A DNA stretch of 64,000 nucleotides from Berkiella sp964606325 (GTDB taxonomy: Bacteria > Pseudomonadota > Gammaproteobacteria > Berkiellales > Berkiellaceae). The stretch lies in NCBI GenBank assembly GCA_964606325.1, contig CAZSGE010000009.1, positions 19,453-83,452 of the forward strand. The letters run 5' to 3'. The position numbers and the translations under genes are program-made. The notes under the pieces were generated by a model that made no database searches, was not told where the DNA came from, and saw only the letters and a list, made by a program, of their open reading frames with translations. Each line of letters starts with the position of its first letter. The stretch's first letter is position 1. Positions 16,811 through 26,053 of this stretch are shown one piece after another.

Positions 16811-17519
16811 GTTCTGCTTCCTCAAATTCACAAGCAACATCTTCTTCCGTGACAATACGCGTTGGCGGTTGAATAATTTTACCTTGTGAAAGATGAATTT
16901 TTCGATAAGGGAATTGCTCTAATAAGTGACCATCATGAGAAGCAATGAGAACGGTTACGCCCACTTGCTGAAAGCGCTCAAATAATTTCATGATTTCAAG
17001 TGAAAGCTCGGGATCTAAATTGCCGGTAGGCTCATCGGCTAATAAAAATCGGGGTTTATGCACCACCGCTCTTGCAATGCCCACACGTTGTTGTTCACCC
17101 ACTGAAAGGGTAGGTGGCTTCAGATGCTCTTTATCAAGCAGGCCAACGCGCTCTAGGGCGGCGCGCACTCGGCGTACGATATCTAATTTGTCATAGCCAG
17201 CAATAACGAGCGGCATAGCCACATTTTCAAATACTGTATAATTATTGAGTAATTTAGGGTTCTGGGTGATATAACCTAAGTGTCTGCGAAAATAAGGTAT
17301 ACGAGATTTTTTCATTTGGCTGATATTTTTGCCGCCAACTAAAATTTGACCGCGAGTAGGTTCTTCCAAATGTGCAATCAGTTTGAGTAAGGTGGATTTA
17401 CCAGCGCCGGAATGGCCGCGTAAAAAAACCATTTCGCCTGAGCCAATTTCTAAAGAAACATTATTGATCGCAACTTGTCCGTTGCGGTATTTTTTGGTGA
17501 CATTAACAAGCGTTATCAC
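16803..17519 (-). CDS. ftsE: Cell division ATP-binding protein FtsE
   Basis: The product is 238 aa. This ABC ATPase pairs with FtsX at the division site. Walker A is GHSGAGKS (residues 35-42), the signature is LSVGEQQRVGIARA, Walker B FLLADEPTGNLD, and the switch His lies in IASHD. It forms an operon with ftsX, with an 8-base overlap, and follows ftsY after 145 bases. Confidence 0.95.
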   Translation of the reverse strand: MITLVNVTKKYRNGQVAINNVSLEIGSGEMVFLRGHSGAGKSTLLKLIAHLEEPTRGQILVGGKNISQMKKSRIPYFRRHLGYITQNPKLLNNYTVFENVAMPLVIAGYDKLDIVRRVRAALERVGLLDKEHLKPPTLSVGEQQRVGIARAVVHKPRFLLADEPTGNLDPELSLEIMKLFERFQQVGVTVLIASHDGHLLEQFPYRKIHLSQGKIIQPPTRIVTEEDVACEFEEAEHG

Positions 17520-17664
17520 AATTGCTCCTCTTTAGTGATGCATTTTGATGCCCAAGAGGGAAAATCCTAAGTAAGCCTATTCAACTTATAGCATACAAAT
17601 TGCCAGGTAGTCTTTGAAGAAAAGCGCTGTTTCTTCATGGCAATGTAATAGTAAGTTTTTTAGC

Positions 17665-18783
17665 TTATATACTGTTTTGCTCAAATAAAGCTTTGACGAA
17701 TTCAGCTGCATCAAAGGGACGTAAGTCTTCTAGTTTCTCGCCAACACCAATAAAACGAATCGGTAGTTTTAATTGGTTGGCAATCGCGAAGATAATACCA
17801 CCCTTGGCGGTACCATCGAGTTTGGTTAAGGCAATGCCGGTGACGCCTAACTCTTCATTAAATTTCTTAGCCTGCATTAAGGCATTTTGCCCAATGCTGG
17901 CGTCCAGCACCAACATGACTTCATGAGGGGCTGATGGGTCCAATTTTTGGATCACTTTTTTAACTTTTTTAAGCTCTTGCATCAGATTATCACTGGTGTG
18001 TAGACGTCCGGCCGTATCGGCGATAAGCATATCAATGTTGCGTGCTTTCGCTGATTGAAAGGCATCAAAAATAACAGACGCACTGTCAGCGCCGGTATGC
18101 TGGGCTACCACAGTGACTTTATTTCTCTCACCCCATACTTGGAGTTGTTCAATGGCCGCTGCGCGAAAGGTGTCGCCGGCCGCGAGCATCACAGAGAGTC
18201 CACCTTGTTGAAATCGTTGCGCTAATTTTCCGATGGTGGTGGTTTTACCGGCACCGTTAACGCCTATCATGAGCAATACAAAGGGGCGTTGCGCGGGATC
18301 AAGCGTTAAAGGCACTTGCGTAGGCAATAGCATGGAAATCATGGTTTGTTGTAAAACACGATACACCGCTTGTGAATCGTTCAGTTCCTTGCGTGAAATG
18401 CCATTGGTCAAGGTTTGAATAATGGTTTTAGTCGCTTCCACGCCAACATCGGCTTTGAGTAATTGGCTTTCAAGCGCCGTTAACAGGTTGGCATCAATTT
18501 CTTTTTTGCCTAAAAAGAGCGTCGCTATCCCTTCAGAGAAATTTGCCCGTGTGCGATTAAGAGAGGCTTTTAAGCGGCCAAACCATGAAGCTTGCGATTC
18601 TTCTGGTGCTGGCGCTGGTGCTTGAGGTGTGATTGTGGCCACTTCGGGAATATTAGCTTCAATGGGCAGGTCTGTTTCACTAGGCGCAGACGTGGCACTG
18701 ACTTCACTTTCACTCTCTTTTTCTACGGGAGGTGATGTGGGGAGCGCATCATCATTTTTCTTGCGACGAAAGAATTTAAACAT
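17665..18783 (-). CDS. ftsY: Signal recognition particle receptor FtsY
   Basis: The product is 372 aa. FtsY is the SRP receptor GTPase that brings ribosomes to the Sec translocon. It has an acidic, Pro-rich N-terminal A domain (residues 1-65), an N helical domain, and a G domain with GVNGAGKTTTIGKLA, DTFRAAA, DTAGRLHT and TKLDGTAKGG. It is first of the ftsY-ftsE-ftsX group and divergent from the M16 peptidase pair. Confidence 0.96.
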   Translation of the reverse strand: MFKFFRRKKNDDALPTSPPVEKESESEVSATSAPSETDLPIEANIPEVATITPQAPAPAPEESQASWFGRLKASLNRTRANFSEGIATLFLGKKEIDANLLTALESQLLKADVGVEATKTIIQTLTNGISRKELNDSQAVYRVLQQTMISMLLPTQVPLTLDPAQRPFVLLMIGVNGAGKTTTIGKLAQRFQQGGLSVMLAAGDTFRAAAIEQLQVWGERNKVTVVAQHTGADSASVIFDAFQSAKARNIDMLIADTAGRLHTSDNLMQELKKVKKVIQKLDPSAPHEVMLVLDASIGQNALMQAKKFNEELGVTGIALTKLDGTAKGGIIFAIANQLKLPIRFIGVGEKLEDLRPFDAAEFVKALFEQNSI

Positions 18784-18878
18784 GTTTTACCTAAACGAGT
18801 GCTGTACTGGCTTCTCAAAGAAAATAGGGTATCCTACCATTAGGAGATCATAGGTAAAGGGTTTGCGGTGCATAACAT

Positions 18879-20234
18879 ATGAAAACATGGATGAATAAAG
18901 AAGCTAGCTTACTTTTAATCACGATTCTTGGATGGAGTATACAAGGCTTAAGCATGGAAAAACCGGTTACAGTAGAAAGAAAGTTAGGCAACGGCTTAAA
19001 CGTGATTGTGCGAGAAGACCATCGAGCCCCAGTTGTGGTGTCACAAATTTGGTATAAAGTGGGTGCCACAAAAGAACGACGTGGTAACACAGGTGTGTCG
19101 CATGCGCTTGAACACATGATGTTCCAAGGAACACCCAGCTTGCCAGGTGATGGCTTTGCCATGTTGATTTCTCAATATGGTGGTCGTAACAATGCTTTTA
19201 CCGGTGATGATTACACAGCGTATTACGAAGAACTAGACACCTCTAATTTAGCGGTGAGCTTCCAAGCAGAATCCGATCGCATGGAAAATTTAACCTTACT
19301 GCCAGAAGCTTTCACCAAAGAAATTCAAGTGGTGATTGAAGAGCGTCGCACACGTACCGATGATAATCCGCAAAACCTCACCTGGGAACGCTTCATGGCG
19401 GTAGCCAATCCTGCGGGCCCTTATCATAATCCAGTGATCGGCTGGCAAGATGATTTAGATCAAATGACAATTGATGATCTCAAAGATTGGTATAAAAAAT
19501 GGTATGCCCCAAATAATGCGACCTTAGTGGTCGTGGGCGACGTGGAAGCAAATAAGGTATTTCAATTAGCAGAGCAATACTTTGGTAAAATCCCCTCAAG
19601 AGAGTTGCCGCAGGTCAAGCGGTTGCAAGAGTTAAGACCCTTGGGCGAAAAGCGCATTAAGGTGGTATTGCCTGCCAAACTTTCGTATGGGATTTGGGGT
19701 TTTGATGTGCCGACCTTAAAAAACTCTGAACAAGAATCTGAAATATATGCCCTTGTTTTAGCCAGTGCCCTATTAGATGGGGGTGATAGCGCACGTTTAA
19801 ATCGTTCTCTTGTGCGTGGTTCGCAAATGGCAGCAAGTGTTGGCACCTATTACGATGCTTTTAAACCCTATCCCTCACAATTTATTTTCACCGGTGTTCC
19901 CTCAGAGGGCCATACCGTCGCACAACTTGAAAACAAAATCATGGAGCAAGTCAATCTGTTGAAAACGCAACTTGTTTCTGATGAAGAATTGCAAAAAGCG
20001 AAAACCCAATTGTTGGCGCAAGAAGTGTTTGAAAAAGATTCCATGTCAGAGCAAGCAACTTTGTTAGGTTTACTCGAAACGGTTGGATTGAGTTGGAAAT
20101 TGGCAGATCAATTTACCGACAAGATCAAAGCTGTTACCCCAGGTCAAATTCAGCAAGTGGCGCAAAAATATTTTGATATTAAGCGCTTAACCGTAGCGGA
20201 ATTAATTCCTGAACCAACCAACGTTGCTAAATAA
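18879..20234 (+). CDS. M16 zinc peptidase, catalytically competent subunit
   Basis: The product is 451 aa with an N-terminal hydrophobic segment (LLLITILGWSIQGLS), so it is probably exported or anchored. The inverted zinc motif HxxEH is H75-A-L-E78-H79, and the third ligand Glu lies in VIEERRTR (about residue 154). Such M16B proteins pair with an inactive partner; the next gene, 12 bases on, encodes it. The role in gammaproteobacteria is probably periplasmic peptide clearance, but is not established here. Confidence 0.9.
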   Translation: MKTWMNKEASLLLITILGWSIQGLSMEKPVTVERKLGNGLNVIVREDHRAPVVVSQIWYKVGATKERRGNTGVSHALEHMMFQGTPSLPGDGFAMLISQYGGRNNAFTGDDYTAYYEELDTSNLAVSFQAESDRMENLTLLPEAFTKEIQVVIEERRTRTDDNPQNLTWERFMAVANPAGPYHNPVIGWQDDLDQMTIDDLKDWYKKWYAPNNATLVVVGDVEANKVFQLAEQYFGKIPSRELPQVKRLQELRPLGEKRIKVVLPAKLSYGIWGFDVPTLKNSEQESEIYALVLASALLDGGDSARLNRSLVRGSQMAASVGTYYDAFKPYPSQFIFTGVPSEGHTVAQLENKIMEQVNLLKTQLVSDEELQKAKTQLLAQEVFEKDSMSEQATLLGLLETVGLSWKLADQFTDKIKAVTPGQIQQVAQKYFDIKRLTVAELIPEPTNVAK

Positions 20235-20246
20235 AGGATACGAACC

Positions 20247-21785
20247 ATGGCTGTGATAGAGAACCTACGGAACATCCAGTTAACGAATGAGCAAAAAAAA
20301 TGGGTCAAAATCGGCCTTGGCGCCTTGGCAGCTTTAGCTATCATATTGATTATTAAAGCGCGCTATGTAAGTAAAAGCGAGCAAGGAGAGTTCGATAAAA
20401 TGTTAGGCATTTCTGGAAATAAGATTGAAGATTTGCAAGATTATAAAACGGTAGACGGCGTATTAAAAATTCAGAGCTGGGTAACCGAAAGAGGCGTAAA
20501 AGTGTATTTTTCTCCGGTAAAAACCCTGCCGATGGTCGATATAGAAGTTATCTTTGATGCCGGCGCTGCTCGAAATGAAGGTACGGGCGGGTTAGCCTAT
20601 ATGACCAATAGTCTTTTGGCTGATGGCACAGAACATCTAAGTGCCGATCAAGTTGCAGAAAACTTTGATAAGGTCGGTGCTCAATTTAACGCTGAATCAC
20701 AACGTGATATGGCGTTACTTCATTTGCGCAGTTTGTCTGATTCACAACAATTAGTACCGGCAGTGAAAACGTTGGAAGCGATTTTATCGGCTCCCACCTT
20801 TCCTGAAAATGGTTTTAAACGTGAACAACAAAATGCCTTAAGTGCATTAAAGCAACAGCAACAAAGACCGCAGCATGTGGCGAGCCGTGCATTTTTCTCG
20901 ATGTTGTATGCAAAACAGCCATATTCCAACTGGGTGCTCGGAGATGAAACCGCTATCAAAGCGCTTACCCGAGAAGATGTGAAAGGTTTTTACAAAAAAT
21001 ATTACACGGCAAAAAATGCTACCGTGGCCATTGTGGGTGACTTAACCACGCAAGAAGCTGATGCTATTGCGCAAACTCTGACCAATGAATTACCTGAAGG
21101 TGAAAAAGCGCCAGCGTTGGAAAAAGTCGCTGACTTAAAAGACAAAGAAATCAAGAAAGTCGATTTTCCTTCTTCTCAAACCACTATTTTGATGGGACAG
21201 CCTGGCATCAAGCGTGATGATCCGGACTATTATGCTTTGATGGTTGGTAATCATATTTTAGGTGGTAATGGATCGGTGACCCGAATTTTCAATACCATTC
21301 GTAATCAACACGGTTTGGCCTATTCTGCGTATAGTTATTTTGTGCCAATGCGAGAAAGGGGCCCATTTATTTTGGGCTGCCAAACACGCAATGAGCAAGC
21401 AGATAAAGCCCAAGAGCTCATGGTGGGCTTATTGAAAGATTTTGTTAAAGATGGCCCAACTTTAAAAGAGCTTGAGCAAGCAAAACAAAATCTGATTGGT
21501 GGTTATGCATTACAGTTTGATAGTAATGCATCTATTTGTCATGAAATTGCTGCCATGGGGTTTTATAATTTGCCACTGGATTATTTTAATCAGTACAAAG
21601 ATAAAATCGAAAAATTAACAGTTGATGATGTCAAAGATGCCTTTCAAAAACGCATTTCGCCAGACAAAATTGTTATCGTCAGTGTAGGCGGGGTACCTGA
21701 TCCTGCTAAAGCGAATGAAACATTAAAAAATGACTTACCCAAACCACATCATGATCATAATGCGCCAGGTGGCGCACAAGGTTAA
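20247..21785 (+). CDS. M16 peptidase-like partner without zinc motif
   Basis: The product is 512 aa. One membrane helix lies at about residues 26-43 (GLGALAALAIILIIKA). The M16 fold follows, but the HxxEH site is replaced (GGLAYMTNSLLADGTEHL), so it cannot bind catalytic zinc. The C-terminal domain keeps the family pattern (NTIRNQHGLAYSAYSYF). It is the structural half of a heterodimer with the preceding gene (family knowledge). The His-rich end HHDHN is a minor oddity. Confidence 0.88.
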   Translation: MAVIENLRNIQLTNEQKKWVKIGLGALAALAIILIIKARYVSKSEQGEFDKMLGISGNKIEDLQDYKTVDGVLKIQSWVTERGVKVYFSPVKTLPMVDIEVIFDAGAARNEGTGGLAYMTNSLLADGTEHLSADQVAENFDKVGAQFNAESQRDMALLHLRSLSDSQQLVPAVKTLEAILSAPTFPENGFKREQQNALSALKQQQQRPQHVASRAFFSMLYAKQPYSNWVLGDETAIKALTREDVKGFYKKYYTAKNATVAIVGDLTTQEADAIAQTLTNELPEGEKAPALEKVADLKDKEIKKVDFPSSQTTILMGQPGIKRDDPDYYALMVGNHILGGNGSVTRIFNTIRNQHGLAYSAYSYFVPMRERGPFILGCQTRNEQADKAQELMVGLLKDFVKDGPTLKELEQAKQNLIGGYALQFDSNASICHEIAAMGFYNLPLDYFNQYKDKIEKLTVDDVKDAFQKRISPDKIVIVSVGGVPDPAKANETLKNDLPKPHHDHNAPGGAQG

Positions 21786-21788
21786 CCT

Positions 21789-22358
21789 GTGGGGCCTGGA
21801 AAAGTACGCATTATTGGGGGAAAGTGGCGTGGACGTTCCCTCAAAGTACTAGAAGTCACGGGATTAAGACCAACGCCTGATCGTGTACGAGAAACCTTGT
21901 TTAATTGGTTAGCGCCATTTATCGTTAATGCGCGCTGCCTTGATCTTTTTGCGGGAAGCGGTGCTTTAGGTTTTGAATCGCTTTCTCGCGGTGCAAAAGA
22001 AGTGGTATTTGTTGATAAATATCCACCCATTGTGGCCAACATTAAACGCATTGCTGTTGAGCTTGATGCGAGCAAAGCTTGTGAAATTATCCGTGCGAGT
22101 GCAGTGAGTTTTATCACCACACAAGTGACACCTTTACCCTTTGATATTATTTTTATCGATCCCCCTTTTGCCTCCCCCTTAGTAAAACAAAGTATCGAAG
22201 CGCTGGCTCACAGCGAGTTGATTAAAAATGAAACCTTACTTTATGTTGAATCCCCCCAAGCTTTAACAGAGCAAGAATTACCCAAAGGGTGGGAAATTCT
22301 TAAAGCCAAGACGGCAGGGGAAGTGGCCTATCACTTAGTGAAGGTCAATGTGACATGA
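21789..22358 (+). CDS. rsmD: 16S rRNA (guanine(966)-N2)-methyltransferase RsmD
   Basis: The product is 189 aa, starting at GTG 21789, three bases after the M16 stop. RsmD methylates G966 of 16S rRNA. Motifs are VRIIGGKWRGR, LRPTPDRVRETLFNWL, LDLFAGSGALGFE (SAM motif I) and IIFIDPPFA, the catalytic (D/N)PP(F/Y). Its stop overlaps the cca start (ATGA). Confidence 0.94.
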   Translation: MGPGKVRIIGGKWRGRSLKVLEVTGLRPTPDRVRETLFNWLAPFIVNARCLDLFAGSGALGFESLSRGAKEVVFVDKYPPIVANIKRIAVELDASKACEIIRASAVSFITTQVTPLPFDIIFIDPPFASPLVKQSIEALAHSELIKNETLLYVESPQALTEQELPKGWEILKAKTAGEVAYHLVKVNVT

Positions 22359-23590
22359 AAATTTATTTAGTCGGTGGTGCCGTTCGAGACGAACTTTTAG
22401 GTATGCCTGTTAAAGAGCGCGATTATGTGGTGGTGGGGGCATCATCTGATGAGATGCTAAAACTTAATTTCAACTCGGTGGGTAAATCTTTCCCGGTTTT
22501 TTTGCACCCGCAAACCAAAGAAGAATATGCATTGGCGCGTATTGAGCGCAAGGTACAAGGCGGCTATCATGGTTTTGATTTTGATACCGCAAAATCGGTA
22601 ACGCTTGAGCAAGATTTATCTCGTCGTGATCTCACCATTAACGCCATGGCCAAAGGCGATGATGGCAAAATTATTGATCCCTTTAACGGCCAAAGTGATA
22701 TCAAAGATAAAATTTTGCGCCATGTTTCACCTGCCTTTATAGAAGATCCGGTGCGGGTTTTACGCGTTGCTCGTTTTGCGGCGCGGTTTGCGCCATTAGG
22801 TTTTAAAGTGGCGCCGCAAACACTCGCTTTGATGAAACAAATGGGTGAGAGTGGCGAGTTAAATTTTTTAGTGCCAGAGCGGGTTTGCAAAGAACTCTTA
22901 ACCGCGTTAAATGAACCGATGCCGGTAGCGTTTATTCAAGTGCTGCGCCAAAGTGACACCTTAAAATATATTCTCCCTGAAATTGATGCGCTCTATGGTG
23001 TGCCCCAAAATACCGAGCATCATCCTGAAAAGGACACCGGCATTCACATTGAAATGGTGCTGAATCAAGCTACGAAGTTAACCCCCGATCCGGTGGTGCG
23101 TTTTGCTGCACTACTTCATGATGTGGGTAAAGCGGTTACCCCGAAAGCATTGTTACCAAGTCACCCGGAACACGAAGAAAAAGGCTTTGCGATTGCAAGG
23201 CAATTATGTGAGCGTTTACGTATACCTAAGGAGTATGAAGATCTGGCTTGTATGACGGTGCGTTATCATGGCCATGTGCATCGGGCCTTGGTAAGTTCGC
23301 CAGAAGCTATCTTAGAACTACTTGAAAAAACCGATGCTATGCGCCGCCCTGAGCGTTTCAAACAAATGTTGCTTGCTTGTGATGCTGACTTCAAAGGCCG
23401 CCCAGGGTTTGAAAATAAAGAATATCGTCAATCAACTTATTTAAATCTGATATTCGCCGCAGTGCAGGATCTGGATACAACCCACATTGTTGAATCCAAT
23501 TTAGGAAATGGCCTGGCGATTAAACAAGCCATTCATGAAGCAAGGCTTGAAACAATCCGTGCTTTTAAGCATTTTACAAGCGATGCCTAA
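22355..23590 (+). CDS. cca: Multifunctional CCA-adding enzyme
   Basis: The product is 411 aa. It adds or repairs CCA at tRNA 3' ends. The nucleotidyltransferase motif is YLVGGAVRDELLG with the following ERDYVVVG (catalytic DxD-like), then RRDLTINAMA and DPVRVLRVARFAARF. The C-terminal HD domain (LLHDVGKAVT) belongs to the bacterial class with phosphatase activity. The tRNA gene at 34039-34112 has no encoded CCA, so this enzyme is needed. It overlaps midA tail to tail by 17 bases. Confidence 0.95.
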   Translation: MKIYLVGGAVRDELLGMPVKERDYVVVGASSDEMLKLNFNSVGKSFPVFLHPQTKEEYALARIERKVQGGYHGFDFDTAKSVTLEQDLSRRDLTINAMAKGDDGKIIDPFNGQSDIKDKILRHVSPAFIEDPVRVLRVARFAARFAPLGFKVAPQTLALMKQMGESGELNFLVPERVCKELLTALNEPMPVAFIQVLRQSDTLKYILPEIDALYGVPQNTEHHPEKDTGIHIEMVLNQATKLTPDPVVRFAALLHDVGKAVTPKALLPSHPEHEEKGFAIARQLCERLRIPKEYEDLACMTVRYHGHVHRALVSSPEAILELLEKTDAMRRPERFKQMLLACDADFKGRPGFENKEYRQSTYLNLIFAAVQDLDTTHIVESNLGNGLAIKQAIHEARLETIRAFKHFTSDA

Positions 23591-24731
23591 AATCGCGCAG
23601 CGAAAATCCTTGCAAGGGCTCATCCATATTTTTAGCTAATGCCATCACTTTAAACAATTCACCCATTTCATGAGGTGAGGTCAGTTTTTGAATTTGCTGA
23701 GAGAGCGTGAATTGTACTTTGGCATCAACATGGCTATTTTCTAAAATACCCAAGGCTAACAAGAATGCACCTTGCGTGGTATAACCTCTCACTTCAAGAT
23801 GTGCGTCAAGTGCACTTTGTGCCACATGGGTAAAATCCACATGTGCTGTGATATCTTGCAATCCGATATAGCGCAAAGGATCGCTATGTGCATGATGTCT
23901 ATAATGGCACATCAACGTGCCCATATGCCTTGAAGGATGATAATACTCGTGTCTTGAAAAGCCATAGTCTATTAATAACATGATGCCTTTAGATAATATG
24001 GCACTTAAGGACTTTATCCAAGCTGATAACCCCAGATTTATTTCGGAAGTGTAACCAGGTGGAAATTGATATCCTAAAGCATTTTGCAAAGCTTCAACAG
24101 CGACGCGCAAAGGTTCACGTGCAGGTAAATATTGAATTTGCCAATCGGGCTCATGAGTGACATGGGCCTCTAAAATAGTGCTCGAATCGCTTATCTTAAA
24201 GATATCAACCGGCATCGCATCAATCACTTCGTTGGCCAAAATTATGCCTTCAAAAGGTGTTTGGGGCAGCTTGTCTAACCAAACAATATTTTGAAAATAA
24301 TCTTTGCATTCGTGTTGTAATAAGGTTTGCTGTCTTTGTCTAAGATCAGCGCTCACTTCTAAAATATAATATTTAGCTGGCAGCTGTTTTAATTGTGATA
24401 ATTTTTTTATCACATCTTTCGCCATGATGCCGTTGCCGGCGCCCAATTCTAAAATAATCGCTTCATTACTCAGGGAAGATAAAATGTGTGCACATTGTTT
24501 GGCTAATGTTTGTGAAAATAAAGGAGAGATAATTGGCGCTGTCACAAAGTCGCCTTTCTCGCCAAACTTTTGTGCGCCTGCGCTGTAATAACCTAAGCCA
24601 GGGGCATACAGACAAATTGCCATAAATTCAGCAAAGGTAATGCTGCCTTTATTTTGGATCATTTTATCTAAAAAACGTAATAAACGTTGTTGATGTATAA
24701 GTGCATCCGTTGAGGGAGTGGGTAGTGTCAT
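23574..24731 (-). CDS. MidA/NDUFAF7-family SAM-dependent methyltransferase
   Basis: The product is 385 aa. Family signatures are ITFAEFMAICLYAPGLGYYSAG, FGEKGDFVTAPIISPLFSQTLA, ILELGAGNGIMAKDVI (SAM motif) and ILANEVIDAMPV. Eukaryotic members methylate an arginine of complex I; the bacterial substrate is not known. It is coupled to folB by a four-base overlap. Confidence 0.9.
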   Translation of the reverse strand: MTLPTPSTDALIHQQRLLRFLDKMIQNKGSITFAEFMAICLYAPGLGYYSAGAQKFGEKGDFVTAPIISPLFSQTLAKQCAHILSSLSNEAIILELGAGNGIMAKDVIKKLSQLKQLPAKYYILEVSADLRQRQQTLLQHECKDYFQNIVWLDKLPQTPFEGIILANEVIDAMPVDIFKISDSSTILEAHVTHEPDWQIQYLPAREPLRVAVEALQNALGYQFPPGYTSEINLGLSAWIKSLSAILSKGIMLLIDYGFSRHEYYHPSRHMGTLMCHYRHHAHSDPLRYIGLQDITAHVDFTHVAQSALDAHLEVRGYTTQGAFLLALGILENSHVDAKVQFTLSQQIQKLTSPHEMGELFKVMALAKNMDEPLQGFSLRDFRHRL

Positions 24732-25078
24732 TTTGAACGTTCTATGGTGATAGCGATATCTTTGGCTTGTAAAACCGCGCCTGGTTTATGCAAAGTCAGT
24801 TGCACCCAGGATGTATTGAAATTATTTAAAATTTCTTTCGCCAAATTTTCAATGAGTGTTTCAATCAGTTCAGGATGGTTGTTTTGAATGTAGTTGTTTA
24901 AATGTGCCACAATTAAGGTGTAATCCAACGCATTGGCAAGAGAATCGTCAATGGCAGCCTTTTTGGCATCGGTGGCTAGCGCAATATCTAAATAAATATT
25001 TTGTGGGGTTAATTTTTCCCAATCTAAGGTACCAATGAGGGTGGTAAATTTTAGCCCGCTGATGATTATTTTATCCAT
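24728..25078 (-). CDS. folB: Dihydroneopterin aldolase
   Basis: The product is 116 aa from the ATG at 25078 (MDKIIISGLKFTTLIGTLDWE). FolB cleaves 7,8-dihydroneopterin in folate synthesis. Catalytic features are the early IGTLDWE (Glu of the active site) and LIETLIENLAKEIL with the conserved Glu, and the C-terminal HKPGAV Lys. An in-frame ATG four codons upstream is possible but gives an atypical start. It is divergent from plsY. Confidence 0.92.
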   Translation of the reverse strand: MDKIIISGLKFTTLIGTLDWEKLTPQNIYLDIALATDAKKAAIDDSLANALDYTLIVAHLNNYIQNNHPELIETLIENLAKEILNNFNTSWVQLTLHKPGAVLQAKDIAITIERSK

Positions 25079-25109
25079 GATGTAGCCCATAAAAACAAAG
25101 ATAACTGAT

Positions 25110-25236
25110 ATACTCTTTCCAGTTTGAATTTATGCTGTGTTGCTTGCGCTCTTTCACCCCAGTCATGTACCAAAGCGTACACTCCTGGGGATTCTCTCGT
25201 TTGGCGCCTTGCCTAAATTCAAACTGGTGCGAGTAT
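25110..25236. repeat. 127-bp imperfect palindrome with terminal inverted repeats
   Basis: The ends are inverted repeats: CCAGTTTGAATTTA at 25119-25132 is perfectly complementary to 25214-25227, extended outward by ATACTC/GAGTAT with three mismatches between. Inside are CACCCCAG near 25156 and CTGGGG near 25185, and a core GTAC...GTAC. The shape suits a MITE-like element or a structured RNA. It sits between folB and plsY, so it may separate or drive these genes. Confidence 0.65.
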
Positions 25237-25303
25237 AAACTATATTCTAATTATCGTATCAAAGAATAAGTTGGTGTAAAAACTTATTCTTTGTAAGAAG
25301 GTC

Positions 25304-25933
25304 ATGATGATACCATTTTTTACATTAAATGAGTGGGCAACGCTAGGACTTGGGGTGACAGGTGCTTACCTGATGGGCTCTATCTCAAGTGCCATTTTAA
25401 TTTGTCGCTTATTTGGATTGCCGGATCCACGTTTGGAAGGCTCTAAAAACCCGGGCACCACCAATGTTTTGCGCATAGGGGGCAAGTTCCCGGCCGCATT
25501 AACATTGTTATGTGATGTGGCAAAAGGTGTTATCCCCGTTTTATTGGTGAAATACTTCACAACTAATCCTTGGATTGTTAGTGCGGTATTATTAGCAGCC
25601 ATTTTAGGTCATTTATATCCTGTCTTTTTTGGATTTAAGGGTGGTAAAGGTGTTGCCACGGCGATAGGTGCCTTGTTTGCGCTGTCGCTCTATCTGGGAG
25701 GTATTTTTATTTTTGTATGGATTGGGGTTTTTGCGCTGTGTCGTTATTCTTCGGCCTCAGCTTTAATCGCGACTATTACCATGCCCGCGTTTGCTTATGG
25801 ATTTTTAGATGAGCGATATTTGCCTGCGCTCATTTTGTTGGCGCTGATTATTGTGATTAAGCATAAAGAAAATATAGTGCGTTTGTTTGCCGGCAAAGAG
25901 ACGAAATCTACTTTTGGGGCAAAAAAGCTCTAG
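25304..25933 (+). CDS. plsY: Glycerol-3-phosphate acyltransferase PlsY
   Basis: The product is 209 aa. PlsY transfers acyl from acyl-phosphate to glycerol-3-phosphate in the membrane, the first step of phospholipid synthesis. It has about five helices and the three family motifs: GSISSAIL, GSKNPGTTNVLR and GFKGGKGVATAIG. In related genomes plsY is followed directly by tsaD; here two accessory genes intervene. Confidence 0.94.
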   Translation: MMIPFFTLNEWATLGLGVTGAYLMGSISSAILICRLFGLPDPRLEGSKNPGTTNVLRIGGKFPAALTLLCDVAKGVIPVLLVKYFTTNPWIVSAVLLAAILGHLYPVFFGFKGGKGVATAIGALFALSLYLGGIFIFVWIGVFALCRYSSASALIATITMPAFAYGFLDERYLPALILLALIIVIKHKENIVRLFAGKETKSTFGAKKL

Positions 25934-26053
25934 TTGGTCATTTATCCAGTCATTTGTATATGCAATGAGGAATTGTTACCTTTCATCTAAAATAACTTGA
26001 TTTTTTGCACAAAATGGTCAAAAATTTAATTTATTTTGGGTGATATTTTAAAA

